64,000 nt of DNA from Kineosporiaceae bacterium SCSIO 59966 (GTDB lineage Bacteria > Actinomycetota > Actinomycetes > Actinomycetales > SCSIO-59966). A program made the position numbers and the translations under genes. This document shows, in pieces, positions 18,059 through 26,280 of this stretch. Numbering within the stretch: position 1 is the stretch's first letter; each line of letters opens with the position of its first letter. Location of the stretch: assembly GCA_020881835.1 (NCBI GenBank), contig CP052876.1:682001-746000 (forward strand), in the 5' to 3' direction. A model generated the notes under the pieces. That model ran no database searches. It had not been told where the DNA came from and worked only from the letters and a program-made list of their open reading frames with translations.

Positions 18059-18807
18059 GAGGTCACGTGGTTCCAGTACGCGGTCACGACCTCCTCGGTC
18101 GGCCCGTCCATCCGCAGCTCGCCCCGCTCCACCCACAGCGTGCGGTTGCACGTCTCCTTGATGGTGCGCATCGAGTGGCTGACGAGAAAGACGGTCCCCG
18201 CGGCGTCGCGAAGCTCCTTGATCCGCTTCTCGCTGCGCCGCTTGAACGTTGCGTCGCCGACGGCGAGCGCCTCGTCGATGAGCAGCACCCGGTGGGTCAC
18301 GGACGCGGCGATGGCGAACCGCAGCCGGGCGCTCATCCCGGAGGAGTACGTGCGCATCGGCAGGTCCATGAAGTCGCCGAGACCGGCGAAGTCGACGATC
18401 TCGTCGTAGCGGCGGCGGACCTCCTCGGGCGTCATGCCGAGCGCGAGCCCGCCGAGGATGACGTTCCGCTCGCCGGACAGGTCGTTGATGAGGGCGGCGT
18501 TGACGCCGAGCAGCGCCGGGTCGCCGTCGGCGTAGATGGCCCCGCTGGTCGGGACGGTGAGCCCGGCGATGGCGCGCATCAGGGTGCTCTTGCCGGAGCC
18601 GTTCGTGCCGACGACGCCGATCGCGTCGCCCTCGTGGGCGACGAAGGAGATGTTGCGCAGCGCTGGGACGGCGCGCGAGCGGCGCACCGCCGGGCGGCGG
18701 CGCAGCAGCGACCGGCCGTCCTGCTCCCGCTTGCCGGTGGCGAACACCCGGTAGGTGACGCTGACGTCGTCCGCGACGACGGTCGGACGGGGCTCACTCG
18801 CGGCCAT
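18055..18807 (-). CDS. wzt: Polysaccharide ABC exporter, ATP-binding subunit
   Basis: This 250-residue ATPase of a Wzm/Wzt-type exporter moves lipid-linked glycan across the membrane. Walker A GTNGSGKST is at residues 67-75, the signature is YSSGMSARLRFA and Walker B VLLIDEALAVGD, followed by the H-loop LVSHS. It lacks the C-terminal carbohydrate-binding domain of some Wzt proteins, like the teichoic-acid and galactan exporters. The ATG at 18807 overlaps the permease gene by 14 bp. Confidence 0.94.
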   Translation of the reverse strand: MAASEPRPTVVADDVSVTYRVFATGKREQDGRSLLRRRPAVRRSRAVPALRNISFVAHEGDAIGVVGTNGSGKSTLMRAIAGLTVPTSGAIYADGDPALLGVNAALINDLSGERNVILGGLALGMTPEEVRRRYDEIVDFAGLGDFMDLPMRTYSSGMSARLRFAIAASVTHRVLLIDEALAVGDATFKRRSEKRIKELRDAAGTVFLVSHSMRTIKETCNRTLWVERGELRMDGPTEEVVTAYWNHVTS

Positions 18808-19657
18808 AGCGCTCCTCCGCCCGCCAGAAGAACAGGAACCCGGCGACGGCGAGCCCGACCCCCCAGGCGAGACCCACCAGCCAGGACCCTGGGGAGGCCG
18901 GCAGGTCGGTGATGAAGGCGCCACGGACCAGGCTGATGTACACGTACACCGGGTTGGCGGTGAGCACGGTCAGCAGCGGCCCCTCCTCGATGACCCGCTC
19001 GATCGCGTAGAAGATCCCGCTGATGTAGAACATCACCCGGGTGACGAACGGCAGCAGCTGCGCGATGTCCCGGACGTGGACGGTCAGCCGGCCGGTGAGG
19101 AACGCGACGCCGAGGTTGAACATCGCCATGAGTAACAGGGCGGCGGGTACCTGCAGCCACGTCCAGCGCACGGGCTCCCCGGTGGCGACGACGAGGACGG
19201 CGAGCACCACCATCATCGGCCCCAGTGCGTAGGCCCGTTGCAGGACGACCGCGACCGGCAGCAGGGCCCGCGGGAAGTGCAGGGACCGCACGAGCCCGAG
19301 GTTGCCGGTGATCGACTTCGCGCCGTCGCTCAGCGAGGACGAGAAGAACTGGAACACGAAGATCCCGGTGACGAGGAACGGGACGAAGTTGTCCGGCCGG
19401 GTGCTGCTGGGTAGCAGGACCCCGAAGATGAGCCCGTAGACGACCGCGTTGATGAGCGGCCTGATGACCACCCAGGCGATGCCGAGCCGGTCCTGCTCGT
19501 TCTCGGCGCGGAACCGGCTGCGGGACAGCTCGATGGTGAAGTGCCGTCGCCGCCACAGCTGGTGGAGGTACCGACCGAGTGACGGCCGGCCGCCGAGACG
19601 ACGCAGACCGTACCGCTCGACGATGGCGGTCGGGCCCTGCGACTGGTCGTCGGTCAC
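18794..19657 (-). CDS. wzm: Polysaccharide ABC exporter, permease subunit
   Basis: A 287-residue ABC-2-type permease with six predicted helices after an amphipathic N-terminus (HQLWRRRHFTIELSRSRFRAENEQDRLG, then WVVIRPLINAVVYGLIFG). Motifs typical of the Wzm/TagG family include LGLVRSLHFPRALLPV and YISGIFYAIE. The GTG start overlaps the dehydrogenase stop by 4 bp; the 3' end overlaps wzt by 14 bp. It works with Wzt as a heterotetrameric exporter. Confidence 0.94.
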   Translation of the reverse strand: MTDDQSQGPTAIVERYGLRRLGGRPSLGRYLHQLWRRRHFTIELSRSRFRAENEQDRLGIAWVVIRPLINAVVYGLIFGVLLPSSTRPDNFVPFLVTGIFVFQFFSSSLSDGAKSITGNLGLVRSLHFPRALLPVAVVLQRAYALGPMMVVLAVLVVATGEPVRWTWLQVPAALLLMAMFNLGVAFLTGRLTVHVRDIAQLLPFVTRVMFYISGIFYAIERVIEEGPLLTVLTANPVYVYISLVRGAFITDLPASPGSWLVGLAWGVGLAVAGFLFFWRAEERYGRE

Positions 19658-20910
19658 AGACGTTCCACGGCCTCGCTGTCGGCGAGCACGCCTCGGGTGT
19701 CGAGCAGCAGCGGTGCCTCGGCCGCGATCGCCGCGAGGTCGTAGGAGGAGTGCACCTGCAGCAGGATGACGAGGTCGGCGGCTCGCAGCGCCTGCGGCAG
19801 GTCGGGTACCGACTGCAGCGGTTCGCCGGCCGGGTGCCAGGTCGCCACCTTCGGGTCGTGGTAGCTGACCTTCGCGCCGGCGTCGGCGAGCTGCTGGGCG
19901 AGCGGGACGGCGGGCGACTCGCGCTCGTCGGCGATGTCGGCCTTGTACGTCACGCCGAGCAGCAGCACCGAGGACCCGTTGAGCGGCTTGGCCACCGAGT
20001 TCAGCAGGTCCTGGGCGCGGCGGACGACGTACGCCGGCATCGTGTGGTTGATCTCCTGGGCGAGCTCGACGAACCGGAACGGGTAGCCCAGCTTCGCCCG
20101 GACCGTGTAGCTGAGGTAGTTCGGGTCGATGGGGATGCAGTGCCCGCCGACGCCGGGACCGGGGTAGAACGCCTGGAACCCGAACGGCTTGGTCCGGGCG
20201 CAGTCGATGACGTTCCACAGGTCGATGTCGAGCTCGTGGCAGAACCGGGCCATCTCGTTGACCAGGGCGATGTTGACGTGCCGGTAGGTGTTCTCCAGCA
20301 GCTTGGCCATCTCGGCCTCGCGGGTGCCGGCGGCGTGCACCACCTCGTCGCACAGGCGCCCGTAGAAGTCCGCCACCCGCTGGGTGCACGCCGGGGTGAC
20401 CCCGCCGACGACCTTGGGGGTGTTGCGGAACCCGTACGTGGGGTTGCCCGGGTCGATCCGCTCGGGGGAGAACGCGAGGAAGAAGTCCTCGCCGACCCGC
20501 AGGCCGCCGGCCTCCAGCCGCGGACGCAGCAGGTCCTCGGTGGTGCCCGGGTAGGTCGTCGACTCCAGGACGACGAGGGTGCCGGGGGTGAGGTGGGCGG
20601 CGACCGTGTCGGTCGCGCCGAGGACGGCGCCGAGGTCCGGTCCGCCCTCCTCCGACAGCGGGGTCGGGACGCAGATGACGACGACGTCCGCGTCCGCGAT
20701 GACGCCCGGGTCCGTCGTCGCGGAGAACCCGGCGGCCAGCATCGCGGCGATGTCGTCGTCGCTGAGGTCGTCGACGTGGGAGCGGCCCGCGTTGAGCCCC
20801 TCGACCACCCGCGTCGACAGGTCCAGGCCCGTCACCTCGAGCCCGGAGCGAGTGGCCTCCTGGGCCAGCGGCAGCCCGACGTACCCCAGTCCGACCACGA
20901 CCAGCTTCAC
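19654..20910 (-). CDS. UDP-N-acetylhexosamine 6-dehydrogenase (WecC/WbpA type)
   Basis: 418 residues. The N-terminal NAD site is VVGLGYVGLPLAQEA; the middle has LAFSPERIDPGNP and LLENTYRHVNIALVNEMA; the catalytic loop is GPGVGGHCIPIDPNYLSY (active-site Cys); the C-terminal domain begins LLLGVTYKADIADERESPA. The FSPER and GGHCIPIDP forms match enzymes that oxidise UDP-GlcNAc or UDP-ManNAc rather than UDP-glucose. With the epimerase at 352-1548 it could make UDP-ManNAcA. The GTG start has a Shine-Dalgarno (GAGGGAG). It leads the five-gene minus-strand unit running to rmlA. Confidence 0.92.
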   Translation of the reverse strand: MKLVVVGLGYVGLPLAQEATRSGLEVTGLDLSTRVVEGLNAGRSHVDDLSDDDIAAMLAAGFSATTDPGVIADADVVVICVPTPLSEEGGPDLGAVLGATDTVAAHLTPGTLVVLESTTYPGTTEDLLRPRLEAGGLRVGEDFFLAFSPERIDPGNPTYGFRNTPKVVGGVTPACTQRVADFYGRLCDEVVHAAGTREAEMAKLLENTYRHVNIALVNEMARFCHELDIDLWNVIDCARTKPFGFQAFYPGPGVGGHCIPIDPNYLSYTVRAKLGYPFRFVELAQEINHTMPAYVVRRAQDLLNSVAKPLNGSSVLLLGVTYKADIADERESPAVPLAQQLADAGAKVSYHDPKVATWHPAGEPLQSVPDLPQALRAADLVILLQVHSSYDLAAIAAEAPLLLDTRGVLADSEAVERL

Positions 20911-20953
20911 GGTGACTCCCTCGATGCGTGTGCCTGCCCGCCCGGGCCGGACG

Positions 20954-20959
20954 ACGCTA
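20954..20959 (-). promoter_or_regulatory. -10 box for the dehydrogenase-exporter unit
   Basis: TAGCGT on the minus strand, about 44 nt before the GTG at 20910. A GAGGGAG Shine-Dalgarno lies between, so this message has a leader. Confidence 0.4.
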
Positions 20960-20969
20960 CAGGATGCCC

Positions 20970-20975
20970 TAGCCT
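20970..20975 (+). promoter_or_regulatory. -10 box for the giant-transferase pair
   Basis: TAGCCT, followed by a GGGAGG Shine-Dalgarno at 20991-20996 and GTG at 21003. It lies only 10 bp from the oppositely directed TAGCGT, so the two promoters must share or compete for upstream elements. Confidence 0.4.
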
Positions 20976-21002
20976 GGCCCGGACCTGCCCGGGAGGTGCG
21001 CC

Positions 21003-23096
21003 GTGTCGCTGCCGGGGCCCTTGCGCCGGCCCGTCGAGATCCTCGCCTCCGTGGCGTACGTCGCCCGCGCCGGGGTGCTCGACCGGCCCTGGTACGAGCG
21101 GCAGACCGGGCGCCGGTTCGCCAGCGACAGCCTCGCCGCCGCCCACTACGTGCTGCGCGGCCGTCGCCGGGGACTGTCCCCGCACCCGCTGTTCGAGCCG
21201 GAGTGGTACGCCCCGCAGGCGTGGCGTGACGCCGGGGCCGACCCGCTCGCGCAGGCGCTGCGCCGGCGGCGCACCCCGAGCGGCTGGCACCCGCTCCTCG
21301 ACGGCGACGCGTGGGCCGCGGCGCACCCGGACGCCGCCGCGCACCCGTACGGTCCCGCCGCCCACCTGGCCGCCACCGCCGAGCCGGGCACCCGGCTGCC
21401 GACCCCGGAGGACTGGCCCGGGCCCGACCCGACCTGGGGGGAGCTGCGGGCCCGGCTGCTCGCCGCGCTCGACCCGGAGCCGGCGACCGGCGACGTCGAG
21501 GAGGACCAGGCCCTGGCCGCGGCCTCGGACGTCGTGGCCGTCGTCGACTCCGGCGACGAGTGGTGGCCCACGTGGCGGTGCGTCACCGCCCTGCTCGCCG
21601 CCGATACCGGCCGGCGCCTCGACGTCGTCGTGCTCCGGACGCCGCGGGCACGCCGGGCCGTCCGGGTGCTGCTGGCCGCGCTGGAGACCGACCCGCGGGT
21701 GCGGGTGCGCACCCGGGCGCCCGCGCCGGACGGCCGGGTGCGGGTCGACGTCCCCGTCGAGGTCGAGGTCCTCGAGGGGTGGGACCGCTGCCTGCTGCCG
21801 GTCACCGGGGGCCGGGCGGACTCGGCCCAGCCGGTCGCCGTCCGCCGCGACGGGGCGGTCCGCTCCGCCGGCGCCTCCCGCCCTGGCGCCGAGGACCGGG
21901 CCGCCGTCCCGCTGTTCGTCGGCCTGCCGGCCGAGGACGCCCACCGGGCCGGGACCGAGGTGCCCGCCGCCGCCACCCCCGGCGTCCTCGTCCGCCGGCC
22001 CGGCCCGGGCACCATGCCGGCCACCATGCCGGATGCCACGTCGAATGGCGGCCGGCACGTCGTGCGCACCGACGCCGTCGTCCTCGACCACCGCGAGGAC
22101 CTGCCGCCGCACCCGGCCCCCGTGCGCCCCGACCCGCCCCCCGGCGGGCTGCGCTGGGCGGTGCGCACCGCCGTGCCGGCCGGCCGCCGGTCCACCGCCT
22201 GGGGCGACCTGCACTTCGCCCGCGCGCTCGCCGCCGCCCTCGAGCGGCTCGGCCAGCACGCGGTCGTCGACCCGCTCGAGGCCGGCGGCGGCAAGCCCAC
22301 CACCCACCTCGACGACGTGGCCCTCGTGCTGCGCGGGGTCCGCCGGCTGCCGCCGGTGCCGGGCGCCGTCAACGTGCTGTGGGTGATCAGCCACCCCGAG
22401 CTCGTCGCCGACGACGAGCTCGCCGACTTCGACGTCGTCCTGGCCGCCAGCCGCACCTGGGCCGAGGCGACGACGGCCCGTACCGGCGTCGAGGTCCTCC
22501 CGCTGCTGCAGGCCACCGACCCGACCCGGTTCCATCCCGGCGTCGCGCCGCCCGGCAGCGGGGACCCGGTGCTGTTCGTCGGCAACTCCCGCAACGTCGC
22601 CCGGCCGGTCGTCACCGACCTGCTCGCCGCCGGCGTCGACGTCGCCGTCCACGGGTCCCGCTGGGAACGGCTGCTGCCGCCCGGCGTCGTCCGCTCCACC
22701 CACGTGCCGAACGACCGGCTGCCGGCCGCCTACGCCAGCGCCGGCGTCGTGCTCAACGACCACTGGCCGGACATGCGGGCGCAGGGGTTCCTCTCGAACC
22801 GGCTGTTCGATGCCGCCGCCTGCGGCGCCCGCGTCGTCACCGACGACGTGCCGGACGTCGAGGAGCTGTTCGGCGGGCTGGTCCGCACGTTCACCGACCG
22901 GGACGGGCTGGTCCGTCTCGTCACCCGCGCCGCCGAGGAGTTCCCGGACGACGCCGAGCGGGCCCGGCTCGGCGTCCAGGTGGGTCGTCGGCACTCCTTC
23001 GACGCCCGGGCCCGTATCCTGCTCGACGCCGTGACCGCCCGCGGGCGGCTCGCCGCGTCCCCCGACCCCGATGCCGTTCCCGGAGAACACGCGTGA
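21003..23096 (+). CDS. CgeB-like glycosyltransferase with WY-repeat N-terminus
   Basis: 697 residues. The N-terminal ~130 residues carry the repeat seen before many exopolysaccharide transferases (RPWYERQTG...AHYVLRGRRRGLSPHPLFEPEWY). A variable middle follows. Residues ~380-690 are a CgeB-like GT-B domain (WAVRTAVPAGRRSTAWGD, THLDDVALVLRGV, LWVISHPE, DPVLFVGNSRNVARPVV, LNDHWPDMRAQGFLSNRLFDAAACGARVV). The last part is closely similar to the C-terminal third of the next protein, so the pair arose by duplication. The start is a GTG with a GGGAGG Shine-Dalgarno 6 nt upstream. Confidence 0.88.
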   Translation: MSLPGPLRRPVEILASVAYVARAGVLDRPWYERQTGRRFASDSLAAAHYVLRGRRRGLSPHPLFEPEWYAPQAWRDAGADPLAQALRRRRTPSGWHPLLDGDAWAAAHPDAAAHPYGPAAHLAATAEPGTRLPTPEDWPGPDPTWGELRARLLAALDPEPATGDVEEDQALAAASDVVAVVDSGDEWWPTWRCVTALLAADTGRRLDVVVLRTPRARRAVRVLLAALETDPRVRVRTRAPAPDGRVRVDVPVEVEVLEGWDRCLLPVTGGRADSAQPVAVRRDGAVRSAGASRPGAEDRAAVPLFVGLPAEDAHRAGTEVPAAATPGVLVRRPGPGTMPATMPDATSNGGRHVVRTDAVVLDHREDLPPHPAPVRPDPPPGGLRWAVRTAVPAGRRSTAWGDLHFARALAAALERLGQHAVVDPLEAGGGKPTTHLDDVALVLRGVRRLPPVPGAVNVLWVISHPELVADDELADFDVVLAASRTWAEATTARTGVEVLPLLQATDPTRFHPGVAPPGSGDPVLFVGNSRNVARPVVTDLLAAGVDVAVHGSRWERLLPPGVVRSTHVPNDRLPAAYASAGVVLNDHWPDMRAQGFLSNRLFDAAACGARVVTDDVPDVEELFGGLVRTFTDRDGLVRLVTRAAEEFPDDAERARLGVQVGRRHSFDARARILLDAVTARGRLAASPDPDAVPGEHA

Positions 23097-26000
23097 AGCA
23101 GCTCGCCCGCAAGGTCCTTCGCCGGGTGCGTCGGACGGCACCCGTGACGGCGGCCGTGGCCGCCGTGCGGCCCCGCCGGGCTGCGGCCGCGATCCGCGCC
23201 AGCGGGCTGTTCGACGAGGCGTGGTACCGCGAGCAGCTCGACGAGGAGCTCCCCGCAGGCACCGACCTGGTCGCCCACTACCTGCGCCACGGTGCGGCCG
23301 CCGGCCTGTCACCCCACCCGGCGTTCGTGCCCAGCTGGTACCTCGCCGAGCACCCGGCGCTGCGACGTGACGGTGTGGACCCGTTCTCGCACTACGTCCT
23401 GCGCGGCGCCCGCCGCGGTGACTCGCCGCACCCGCTGTTCGACGCCAAGCGCTACCTCAAGCGCCACCCGGCGGCCCGCGAGCACCCGGGAGGCCCGCTC
23501 GGGCACTACCTCGACACCGGGTGGCGTGAGGGCGCCGAGCCCCACGAGCTGTTCGACTCCGCGCAGTACCGGGCCGCGCACCCCGGCCTGGACTCCCCGC
23601 CGTTCCTGGACTGGGCCCGGCGCACCGCCCGGGTGTTCCGCGCCAACCGGGGATGGGCGGACTTCCCACGCACGGTCGGCTCGTTCGACGCGGCCGCCCA
23701 CGCCGAGGAGCGCGCCGCGGCCGTCCGGGAGCTGCGGGCCACCGGTCGCCGTCCGCTGGTCACCGTCGTCGTCCCGACCAAGGACCGCTCGGCGAGCGTG
23801 CTCGAGGCGGTCCGCTCGGTGCAGGCGCAGACGTACGACGCCTGGCAGCTCGTCGTCGTCGACGACGGGTCCACCGACGACACCGAGGAGGTGCTCGCAC
23901 CGGTCGTCGCGGCCGACGACCGGATCGAGTACCTGCGCCGACCCCGACCCGGCGGGGTGGCCGCCGCCCGCAACGCCGGGCTGGCCCGGGCCCGCGGGGA
24001 GTACGTGGCCTACCTCGACTCCGACAACACCTGGACCCCCGAGTTCCTCGAGACGGCCGTCGCCTACGCGGTCACCCGGCGGGCCCGTGTCGTCTACGGC
24101 GTCTCGGAGCTGCGCGAGTCCCCGGGTGGCCAGAACCGGGTCGCCTACCGCGGCGGGGTCGGACCGTTCAACGCCGAGGCGCTGCGCGAACGGAACTACA
24201 TCGACTGCATCGTCCTCGTCCACGAACGGTCCCTGCTCGACGAGGTCGGCGGCTTCGACGAGTCCCTGCGCCGGATGGTCGACTGGGACCTGTTCATCCG
24301 GATGTCGTTCGTCACCGAGTTCGTCCCGGTCCCGGTCGTCGCCACCGTGTACGACCCGTGGGAGGACCGCGACGACCGGATCACGGTCAGTGAGCCGTGG
24401 GGCTTCCGGTTCGTGATCAAGTCGAAGTACTACCTGGACTGGCCGGCCGCCGAGCGCGCGGTGCCGGACCGCATCCCCGGCCTCACCTCGGTCGTCATTC
24501 ACGTGCGCGGCGACGTCCCTGCCCTCGTCCGGGAGCTGCAGCGGCTCTACGCGGTCACCGACCACCCGTTCGAGGTGCTCCTCGTCGACACCGGTCGGGA
24601 CGAGGGCGACGCCGTGCACCTGCAGCTGCTGCCGGACCGGTTCGAGAACCTGCGCGTCCTGCGCTACCCCGAGCCGTTGTCCCTCGAGGTCGCCACGAAC
24701 CTCGGCATCGCGCAGTCCCGCGGCGAGTACGTCGTCGCGATGGTGGACGGCACGTGGGTGGACGAGGGCTGGCTCGAGCCGCTGGTCGCCCCGCTGGCGT
24801 CGCGGTCGGCGGCGATGGTGCAGCCCCGGGTGCTCACCGCCGCCGGCGTGGTCTGGAGCGTCGGGCTGGTGTTCTCCCGCCGCGGGCTGCCGCACCACGT
24901 CTTCCGCGGCCTGCCCGGCGACGGGCCCGAGGTCGCTCAGGACCAGGAGCGGGCCGCGCTCGCCCCGGTCGTCCTGGCGGCCCGGGCCGACGACCTCGTC
25001 GCCGTGCACGGCCTGGACCCGTTGCTCGTCAACGACCTCGACTCCGGGGACCTGTCCCTGCGGCTCGCCCGGCACACCGGGCGGCCGCTGCGCTACGCGG
25101 CGGCCAGCGTCGTCGCCGTCCCACCGACGCTGGCCCGCGCCAAGGGCGCGGCGGCCACGGCCCAGGCGCGCGACAACCGGGCGATCTTCCTCGACCGCTG
25201 GGCCGGTGAGCTGCCCCAGGACGACGTCGAGGTCTGGGGCGCGGCCGGCCTGCAGATCGTCGGCTACCAGAACGACCAGACCGTCGAGGCCTCGGACGCG
25301 AACACGTCGATGTTCGAGCCCATCGTGGTCCGGCACCGCGACCGTCCCCTGCGCTGGGCGATCAAGACCGGCGTGCCGACGCTCGGCCGGCGGCAGAGCT
25401 GGGGGGACTGGCACTTCGCGCTCGCGCTCAAGGAGAGCCTCGAGCGGCTCGGCCAGGAGGTCGTCCTGGACTGCAAGAAGGCCTGGCACCGCCCGAGCAG
25501 CCACCTCGACGACGTCGCGCTCGTGCTGCGCGGCGTCTCGGACTACGCGGTGAACCCGCAGCAGACCAACATCATGTGGATGATCAGCCACCCGGAGCGG
25601 GTGACCCCGCGGGAGGCCGCCACCTACGACGCGGTGTTCGCCGCCTCGATCTCCTTCGCCGAGCGCTTCACCGCCCGGCACGGGATCGCGGTCGAGCCGC
25701 TGCTGCAGTGCACCGACCCGGGGCGCTTCCACCCGGTCGAGCCGGACCCGGTGCGCCGCCACCGGCTGCTGTTCGTCGGCAACGCCCGCGGGGTCCGACC
25801 GGCCGTGCGCGCCGCGCTGGACGCCGGGCTCGTCCCGGACGTGTACGGCGTCCGGTGGGAGGGGCTGCTGCCGGACGGCGCGTGGCAAGGCCGGTACATC
25901 CCCAACGAGGAGCTCCCCGCGGTGTACGTCGCGGCCGGGGCGGTCCTCAACGACCACTGGGAGGACATGCAGCGCGAGGGGTTCCTGTCCAACCGCCTGT

Positions 26001-26263
26001 TCGACCTCGCCGCGTGCGGTGCCCGGGTCGTCAGCGACGAGGTCGACGGTCTGCACGACGTCTTCGGTGACGTCGTGCGCACCTTCGCCACCCCGCAGGA
26101 CCTCGCCGACGCGGTGCACGCCCACTGGTCGGAGACGCCCGAGCAGGCCGAGCGCCGCATGGCGCTGTCCGAGACGGTCCGGGCCGAGCACAGCTTCGAC
26201 GCCCGGGCCAGGACCCTGCTCGAGACCGTGCAGCGGGTGCGTGCCGCCGGCCCGAGGGCCTGA
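23093..26263 (+). CDS. Three-domain glycosyltransferase (GT2-GT2-CgeB)
   Basis: 1056 residues. The WY-repeat region (~35-180) has the pattern AHYLRHGAAAGLSPHPAF repeated about three times. GT2 domain A starts near 220 (VTVVVPTKDRSASVLEAV, DDGSTDDTEEV, YLDSDNTWTPEF, GGFDESLRRMVDWDLF). GT2-like domain B is at ~463-690 (LRYPEPLSLEVATNLGIAQ, VVAMVDGTWVDEGWLEPL). A CgeB-like domain is at ~750-1056 (HFALALKESLERLGQE, LNDHWEDMQREGFLSNRLFD). The GTG overlaps the previous stop by 4 bp. It could add two or three residues of a repeat unit in sequence; specificities unknown. Confidence 0.9.
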   Translation: MKQLARKVLRRVRRTAPVTAAVAAVRPRRAAAAIRASGLFDEAWYREQLDEELPAGTDLVAHYLRHGAAAGLSPHPAFVPSWYLAEHPALRRDGVDPFSHYVLRGARRGDSPHPLFDAKRYLKRHPAAREHPGGPLGHYLDTGWREGAEPHELFDSAQYRAAHPGLDSPPFLDWARRTARVFRANRGWADFPRTVGSFDAAAHAEERAAAVRELRATGRRPLVTVVVPTKDRSASVLEAVRSVQAQTYDAWQLVVVDDGSTDDTEEVLAPVVAADDRIEYLRRPRPGGVAAARNAGLARARGEYVAYLDSDNTWTPEFLETAVAYAVTRRARVVYGVSELRESPGGQNRVAYRGGVGPFNAEALRERNYIDCIVLVHERSLLDEVGGFDESLRRMVDWDLFIRMSFVTEFVPVPVVATVYDPWEDRDDRITVSEPWGFRFVIKSKYYLDWPAAERAVPDRIPGLTSVVIHVRGDVPALVRELQRLYAVTDHPFEVLLVDTGRDEGDAVHLQLLPDRFENLRVLRYPEPLSLEVATNLGIAQSRGEYVVAMVDGTWVDEGWLEPLVAPLASRSAAMVQPRVLTAAGVVWSVGLVFSRRGLPHHVFRGLPGDGPEVAQDQERAALAPVVLAARADDLVAVHGLDPLLVNDLDSGDLSLRLARHTGRPLRYAAASVVAVPPTLARAKGAAATAQARDNRAIFLDRWAGELPQDDVEVWGAAGLQIVGYQNDQTVEASDANTSMFEPIVVRHRDRPLRWAIKTGVPTLGRRQSWGDWHFALALKESLERLGQEVVLDCKKAWHRPSSHLDDVALVLRGVSDYAVNPQQTNIMWMISHPERVTPREAATYDAVFAASISFAERFTARHGIAVEPLLQCTDPGRFHPVEPDPVRRHRLLFVGNARGVRPAVRAALDAGLVPDVYGVRWEGLLPDGAWQGRYIPNEELPAVYVAAGAVLNDHWEDMQREGFLSNRLFDLAACGARVVSDEVDGLHDVFGDVVRTFATPQDLADAVHAHWSETPEQAERRMALSETVRAEHSFDARARTLLETVQRVRAAGPRA

Positions 26264-26280
26264 CCGCCCGAGCCGCGAGT

